Origin: MPNO01 sp965205995
Lineage (GTDB): Bacteria > Pseudomonadota > Alphaproteobacteria > MPNO01
Length of the DNA: 64,000 nt
Assembly (NCBI GenBank): GCA_965205995.1
Contig: OZ242200.1
Location: forward strand, 2,232,001 to 2,296,000
Direction: 5' to 3'
Shown here piece after piece: positions 60,446 to 64,000 of the stretch (position 1 is the stretch's first letter; every line of letters starts with the position of its first letter). A program made the position numbers and the translations under genes. The notes beneath the pieces are model-generated. The model worked only from the letters and a program-made list of their open reading frames with translations, did not search any database and was not told the DNA's origin.

Positions 60446-61273
60446 ATGGCAGATACTGATGAGAAGAATGCGGGGCCACCCGCGCCCAAGGCCACCGAAA
60501 CTAAGCGCCGTCTAACGAAGAAGGTCCCGACTTTCCGCGCCGGTTTTGCCAAGCACCTGGACTGCCTCCGGGCGTATGCAGTCCTTAGCGAAGAGGGCAG
60601 CAAGCCGGTTCATTACGTGAACATCGGCTCCATCATCAAACTGCACGATGCCAACGTATCGTCGATGAACCCGTTCTTCATGGAGAGCGGTCTCATTGAG
60701 AAGCAGCAAGGCAAATACATGCCGTCCTCAGCCGTTCTCGAATACAACCGGGCCTATTCCTGGGACAAGGAAACCGCTGGCCATAAGCTGGCACCGGTGA
60801 TTCGCAACACGTGGTTCGGGCAAGAGCTGACGCAGCGGCTTCAATTTGGTTCGATGGACGAAGACACCGCGATCCAGATGTTTGCCGACAAATGCCGCGC
60901 TGGGCCAGAAGTGCGCGGACAACTTCGCATGCTGATTGACTTCTGTGAAGTAGCCGGACTGGTCAAGCGCGATGGAAGTCAGATATTCCCCACCGATTCT
61001 ACGGCCCCGAAGCGACCGGAGCCCGAGCCCGCACAACCGGATTCACAGCCCAGCATCAAACCACCGGCCTCCCCTGCACCAGAATCGCCGGCCCTGAAGC
61101 CGCGAGAGGGCCTGCCTCCCAATAGCGGCACGGTCCATTTCCAGATCAGCGCCGACGTCGATATGGCACAGATGAGGGGATGGTCAGCGGATCGCATCTC
61201 GGCGTTCTTTGCCGGGATTGCTCAGGTCTTGGCCGCTCAGGGTCAGGGCGACCAAGAAGATGAGGCCAGCTAG
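60446..61273 (+). CDS. Passenger protein of the IS element, winged-helix-like, function unknown
   Basis: 275 residues. Basic N-terminus (KRRLTKKVPTFRAGFAKHLDCLRAYA), then a globular region with repeated helix pairs and turns resembling DNA-binding winged helices (VHYVNIGSIIKLHDANVSSMNPFF, MFADKCRAGPEVRGQLRMLIDFCEVAGLVKR). A Pro-rich linker (PEPEPAQPDSQPSIKPPASPAPE) leads to a C-terminal domain ending in an acidic tail. GAGG lies 11 bases before the ATG. It is enclosed by the element's inverted repeats and transcribed away from the transposase. It may regulate or help transposition, or benefit the host. Confidence 0.65.
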   Translation: MADTDEKNAGPPAPKATETKRRLTKKVPTFRAGFAKHLDCLRAYAVLSEEGSKPVHYVNIGSIIKLHDANVSSMNPFFMESGLIEKQQGKYMPSSAVLEYNRAYSWDKETAGHKLAPVIRNTWFGQELTQRLQFGSMDEDTAIQMFADKCRAGPEVRGQLRMLIDFCEVAGLVKRDGSQIFPTDSTAPKRPEPEPAQPDSQPSIKPPASPAPESPALKPREGLPPNSGTVHFQISADVDMAQMRGWSADRISAFFAGIAQVLAAQGQGDQEDEAS

Positions 61274-61380
61274 GCAGCCATCCGCGAGAACACCAAACCT
61301 AGCTGACCTCGTGTCGAGTGCGGAGATTGGTCTCCCCGCAGAACCCAGAACCGGGAGCTTGCCCGCTCCTGTTAGGAGAA

Positions 61381-61460
61381 AGGTCATGTGGTCCATGACC
61401 TGGACAAGATAGGTCCCTAGCTCCGAGCGTGAGCGGCTTGACCACCGTTCACGCTCGGAG
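61381..61460. terminator. Two hairpins between convergent genes of the IS element
   Basis: AGGTCATG/CATGACCT (61381-61388 with 61394-61401, 8-bp arms) and CTCCGAGCGTGA/TCACGCTCGGAG (61421-61432 with 61449-61460, perfect 12-bp arms, 16-base loop). They lie after the passenger gene and before the end of the small opposite-strand gene. The T-run ATTTTTCTCTT follows further on (61490). A bidirectional terminator is the simplest reading. Confidence 0.6.
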
Positions 61461-61536
61461 ACTACCGCGCACCCTGTACCGCTATCAAATTTTTCTCTTA
61501 GTGCCCCGGTGTGGAGCAGGTTGCAGCGGCGGGGCT

Positions 61537-61680
61537 TTATTTGCGCTCCGGCGAGGCCACGTTCTTTAGCGCCCGATCTAGGTCTTTCGGGTCTTTGCTG
61601 GCATCAACGTCCTCGGCGGTTTGAAGGAACCGCCGGTATTCTTCGGGATCGTCTGGCTTCAGTTTGGGCTTCTTGCTCAT
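61537..61680 (-). CDS. Very small (47-residue) protein inside the IS element
   Basis: ATG at 61680, TAA at 61537-61539. The peptide reads MSKKPKLKPDDPEEYRRFLQTAEDVDASKDPKDLDRALKNVASPERK, highly charged, Lys/Asp/Glu-rich and helical, with a tAGGGATt ribosome site upstream. Such short basic-acidic peptides downstream of IS1595-type transposase genes are plausible but I have no named family. Lies 109 bases after the transposase stop region in the same direction. Confidence 0.5.
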   Translation of the reverse strand: MSKKPKLKPDDPEEYRRFLQTAEDVDASKDPKDLDRALKNVASPERK

Positions 61681-61789
61681 GGGTAATCCCTATCAGTCCT
61701 CAATGAGGAAGGCGAATACTAGTTGCGGGTCGGGAAGCGGCAACCGCGCCCAGGCCCGCCAGTATCGGGTTTTCTCGTTTGGGGATCGC

Positions 61790-62728
61790 CTACGAGTGAG
61801 CTGTTTCATAGGTGAGGCGCTTGCCACGGAATCCTTTCAGCGCGGCCTCGGCACGCGCTACATCGTCCACCCCCAGCCCCTCACGGTTGCTGTATCGGAA
61901 GTCGAATTCGGCCAGATACCGATGCAGGTGGGCTTCGCTGACATGAAAGTAGCAGCCGGTGATGCCCCGCTTCAGGATGTTGAAGTAATTTTCGACGGTG
62001 TTGGTGTGCGCGTCACCCCGGACGTATTCGTTGGACTTGTGGTTCACATGCTCATGGTCGAAGTCACGGCCCATATGGCGATACTGGCCGGCATCGTCGG
62101 TGTACACCTTCGATCGCTCGTCGATCTGTCCCACCATGATCGGCCGCAGGTTCGCAGCGGTGACGCTGGCAACGTGCATAGAGCGGACACGGCCATCCCG
62201 CTCCACCAAAGAGAAAACAGTTTCATTGCCCCAGCTCCCGCCGAGACGGCTCTTGGCGCGCTTGCTGCGATGGCGGTGCTTTTCCTTGCCACCGATGAAG
62301 GTTTCGTCGGCCTCTACGGCCTTTCCTTCGCCGCCCAGGGGACCAAGCGACCCGTCCTTCATGGCCTCACGAATGCGATGGGTCAGGAACCACGCGGTCT
62401 TCATGCTGCATTGGAGCATCCGCTGGATCTGCCGGGTCGAGATACCCTTCTTGCTGGCGCACATCAAGTGGATCACCTGCAACCACAGATGCAGGGGCAG
62501 GTGCGAGGACTCGAAGATGGTCCCGATCCTGACGGTGAAGGGCTTCCGGCAGGCGTAGCACTTGTGCAAGCCCTTCCGGGTGGTCTTGCCCTTCAGCTTG
62601 CGGACGTGATCGTCAGTCGCCCCGCAATGCGGGCAATAGGGGCCGTCCGGCCACAGGGTCTTTTCGAAGTATGCGAAAGCCGCATCCTCGTTGTGGAAGT
62701 GCGCCGCGGAGAGAACTGAGCGGGCCAT
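61790..62728 (-). CDS. IS1595-family transposase
   Basis: 312 residues. N-terminal zinc ribbon (CPHCG near residue 32 and CYACRK near residue 57), a helical HTH section (HLMCASKKGISTRQIQRML), then the DDE-like ISXO2 domain: VEADETFIGGKEK, VYTDDAGQY and the H-N-E/K box GDAHTNTVENYFNILKRG. Full length and uninterrupted, so probably active. Start ATG at 62728 with TAGGAGG about 10 bases upstream. Confidence 0.93.
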   Translation of the reverse strand: MARSVLSAAHFHNEDAAFAYFEKTLWPDGPYCPHCGATDDHVRKLKGKTTRKGLHKCYACRKPFTVRIGTIFESSHLPLHLWLQVIHLMCASKKGISTRQIQRMLQCSMKTAWFLTHRIREAMKDGSLGPLGGEGKAVEADETFIGGKEKHRHRSKRAKSRLGGSWGNETVFSLVERDGRVRSMHVASVTAANLRPIMVGQIDERSKVYTDDAGQYRHMGRDFDHEHVNHKSNEYVRGDAHTNTVENYFNILKRGITGCYFHVSEAHLHRYLAEFDFRYSNREGLGVDDVARAEAALKGFRGKRLTYETAHS

Positions 62729-62790
62729 GAGAGAATACCTCCTAGCCCTAATATAAGGATTGAATTGGGTATGTAAAGTGTAACGATTCC

Positions 62791-63147
62791 GACTTGATCC
62801 GGGGCGTATTGAAGGGCGCGCCTCGGCTTCGTTGGCGGTTCCAGGAAAACCGGACGCGCTCCAGGTTGCCCGTGACGACCGTCATGCCATGCGCCATTGC
62901 CGTCGCGGCGGTACATATTTCCGCCGCCCTTGACAGCAGCGCGACGGCCGCGGCAATCATGATCGGGATCTTGATCCGCTGCCCTCGAAATGCCTGGCGA
63001 AGAACCGCCAGTTGAAAATCGGCGTCAGCGCGGTTCCGAAGACGATCGAGGTGACGGACAGACGGGCCTGGAAAAGGGGCTTATAAGAAAAGGTTGACGC
63101 AGCCTGCTTCCTCACCCAAACTCCCGATCCTGTGAGGGAGGATCAAA
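62791..63147. other. Region between the IS and the next gene with a degraded PIN/VapC-like piece
   Basis: Reading right to left, IAAAVALLSRAAEICTAATAMAHGMTVVTGN (62960 to about 62850) closely resembles the end of VapC/PIN-domain toxins (ATAxAHGMxVVTxN). The sequence before it, on the same strand but in another frame (LTPIFNWRFFARHFEG), looks like part of a different membrane protein. Stops and frame changes mean nothing here is functional. The rest shows no gene; a TATAAG-like box (63080) may serve the next gene. Confidence 0.4.
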
Positions 63148-63459
63148 ATGCGCATTGCCTTATCTGCTATCACGGCATTCTTTCTAGCGTCCAGCATAGC
63201 ACTAGCCTGTGACGATCACATAGGCAAGTGCGAGGTCGAAGACTGGCGCTGGAGTGGCCCGACCGGCGGCTACTTGTCTATCGAGGGCGTTTCCACCTGC
63301 GACACCGGCCGAATAAGGCTCCGCCTCTATGAGGGTGAAAACGGGAAATTCCTAGGCGTGGCCAGTGGCAGGATAAGGGGACACACCTTTGAAGCGATAG
63401 CGACAGATGTGAAGAGCGCAAGCGCTGTCGCCATCAAGTACAGCATCGAGCCGAGGTAG
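63148..63459 (+). CDS. Secreted small hypothetical protein
   Basis: 103 residues. Signal peptide RIALSAITAFFLASSIALA, mature chain starting CDDHIGKCEVEDWRW, with a strand-rich remainder (GYLSIEGVSTCDTGRIRLRLYEG, FLGVASGRIRGHTFEAIATDV). A strong GGGAGGA ribosome site lies 7 bases upstream. Possibly an outer-membrane or secreted protein of the OB-/beta-sandwich kind; two cysteines could be bonded. No family recognised. Confidence 0.6.
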   Translation: MRIALSAITAFFLASSIALACDDHIGKCEVEDWRWSGPTGGYLSIEGVSTCDTGRIRLRLYEGENGKFLGVASGRIRGHTFEAIATDVKSASAVAIKYSIEPR

Positions 63460-63499
63460 ATCACGGCGCAATCCAGACAGAGGAGAGGCTGGCCAAGCA

Positions 63500-63787
63500 A
63501 TGACAGACCCCGAGAAAAAAGGGATGGTCCTGTTTTGCTACGCCATCGCTTTAGCGGTGCGGAAACTGGACGATGGTAACTTCGAGGGCCTCGACCGCCA
63601 GACCTTCCTAGTCCAAGTCGAAGGGCAATTCGAAGAAGGGATTAAGACTCTGGATCCAGAGGACCGACCCACTGCCGGAAGGCACGGTCGATTACTGATC
63701 GTAATGGTGCGTTCCCTGATCGAATCTCATGAGACAGATTTAGCTCGGTTCCCCAAGCCGCATCTTGTGTGGCCCCCGGAGGAATAG
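63500..63787 (+). CDS. Small cytosolic hypothetical protein
   Basis: 95 residues, helical: MTDPEKKGMVLFCYAIALAVRKLDDGNFEGLDRQTFLVQVEGQFEEGIKTL. No motif of a named family is evident. GGAGAGG lies 11 bases before the ATG at 63500, and the gene follows the secreted protein by 40 bases in the same direction, so they may be one transcript. Not overlapped by any better-supported frame. Confidence 0.55.
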   Translation: MTDPEKKGMVLFCYAIALAVRKLDDGNFEGLDRQTFLVQVEGQFEEGIKTLDPEDRPTAGRHGRLLIVMVRSLIESHETDLARFPKPHLVWPPEE

Positions 63788-63836
63788 GAGGTATCTTATC
63801 GTCAGGGGGAAGGGTGGTGGACATGGCAAGGCCCTT

Positions 63837-63916
63837 TCGGCTAGATTGCTCCTAGCCGAGGGGTCCCTGCCCTTGGATCTGCGCCCCGCGCTGGCCGTCA
63901 AACCTGCGGGGCGTTT
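63837..63916 (+). terminator. Two hairpins after the last gene, the second a likely intrinsic terminator
   Basis: CGGCTAG/CTAGCCG (63838-63844 with 63852-63858) is followed by CGCCCCGC/GCGGGGCG (63882-63889 with 63906-63913) and then TTTCTAC. The second hairpin, with its GC-rich stem, 16-base loop and short T-run, resembles an intrinsic terminator for the two small genes. The remaining 80 bases to the window end show no gene. Confidence 0.5.
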
Positions 63917-64000
63917 CTACGTCTAGTATTCGAAGAACAGCTTGATCAACGCTCGTTGGCTTATTTCTCAAACCGCGTAGGCGCGGTCATCACCCCCGAT

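Larger units (their letters stand above)
60290..62790. mobile_element. IS1595-type element with passenger genes (about 2.5 kb)
   Basis: Terminal inverted repeats of 15 bases: left GGCAACGTTACACTT (60290-60304), right AAGTGTAACGATTCC (62776-62790), 13 of 15 complementary. Flanks GACTCGATC (60281-60289) and GACTTGATC (62791-62799) form an imperfect 9-base direct repeat; the family usually makes 8-base duplications. Inside are an IS1595 transposase (minus), a 275-residue passenger gene (plus) and a 47-residue gene. Transposable elements of this family are known to carry passengers. The internal DNA is less GC-rich than the host. Confidence 0.72.

Noticed and set aside
63642..63824. Reverse-strand 60-residue frame over the last small gene
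   Set aside because: Antisense to a gene with a better start and ribosome site, Pro/Ser-rich and without a motif.

Overview
The window is GC-rich, tightly packed bacterial DNA with short ATGA/GTGA gene overlaps, frequent GTG starts and good Shine-Dalgarno sequences. Gene content (urate oxidase PuuD with a cytochrome c tail, allantoinase PuuE, many aromatic-catabolism oxygenases, HpaB and UbiD families, formamidase with AmiS) fits a soil or water alphaproteobacterium, probably of Rhodospirillales type. That placement is inference. No rRNA, tRNA or CRISPR array was seen.

Layout. 1-5.2 kb: end of an MDR dehydrogenase, an SMR exporter, an HTH-nucleotidyltransferase/HEPN pair with a palindromic and possibly leaderless promoter, a VOC protein, a redoxin whose redox motif carries an in-frame UGA followed by a SECIS-like hairpin (probable selenoprotein), threonine aldolase and a secreted protein. 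5.2-5.4 kb: a 272-bp nested palindrome. 5.4-14.3 kb: a frameshifted 4Fe-4S protein, a TSUP exporter, a beta-hydroxyacid dehydrogenase, a divergent GroEL paralogue, and a meta-cleavage block (two alpha/beta hydrolases, a small protein, catechol 2,3-dioxygenase). 14.5-17 kb: modABC for molybdate, which fits the molybdoenzymes at 29.9 and 42.3 kb.

17-35.9 kb is a run of aromatic or xenobiotic degradation modules: an M20-like protein lacking most catalytic ligands, LigB (frameshifted), Rieske oxygenase, MFS, epimerase (frameshifted), SDR, HpaB-type hydroxylase, UbiD with a small partner, Fe-alcohol dehydrogenase, an ACMSD-type amidohydrolase, OsmC, a Mo-bisPGD oxidoreductase coupled to a second Rieske oxygenase, two more transporters and a carboxymuconolactone decarboxylase-like protein.

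36-52 kb is purine and amide nitrogen scavenging in two blocks. Block one is an allantoate amidohydrolase-like enzyme, PuuE, a CoA-transferase and a GST. Block two is xdhA, xdhB (frameshifted), uraD, puuD, a secreted dienelactone-hydrolase-like protein and uraH, followed by formamidase, AmiS, FmdB and xanthine phosphoribosyltransferase. Together they cover xanthine to urate, hydroxyisourate, OHCU, allantoin, allantoate and beyond. Between the blocks (40.1-41.7 kb) lie a broken formylglycine-enzyme fragment and two tandem paralogous membrane-anchored proteins.

52-64 kb is more accessory: an XRE regulator, a large AT-richer single-chain restriction-modification gene, a diiron-like protein, a hydrolase and a flavin monooxygenase, then a 2.5-kb IS1595-type element with passenger genes and small orphan genes. 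Several genes carry isolated single-base frame breaks. These look more like assembly indels or very recent decay than old pseudogenes and should be checked against reads.
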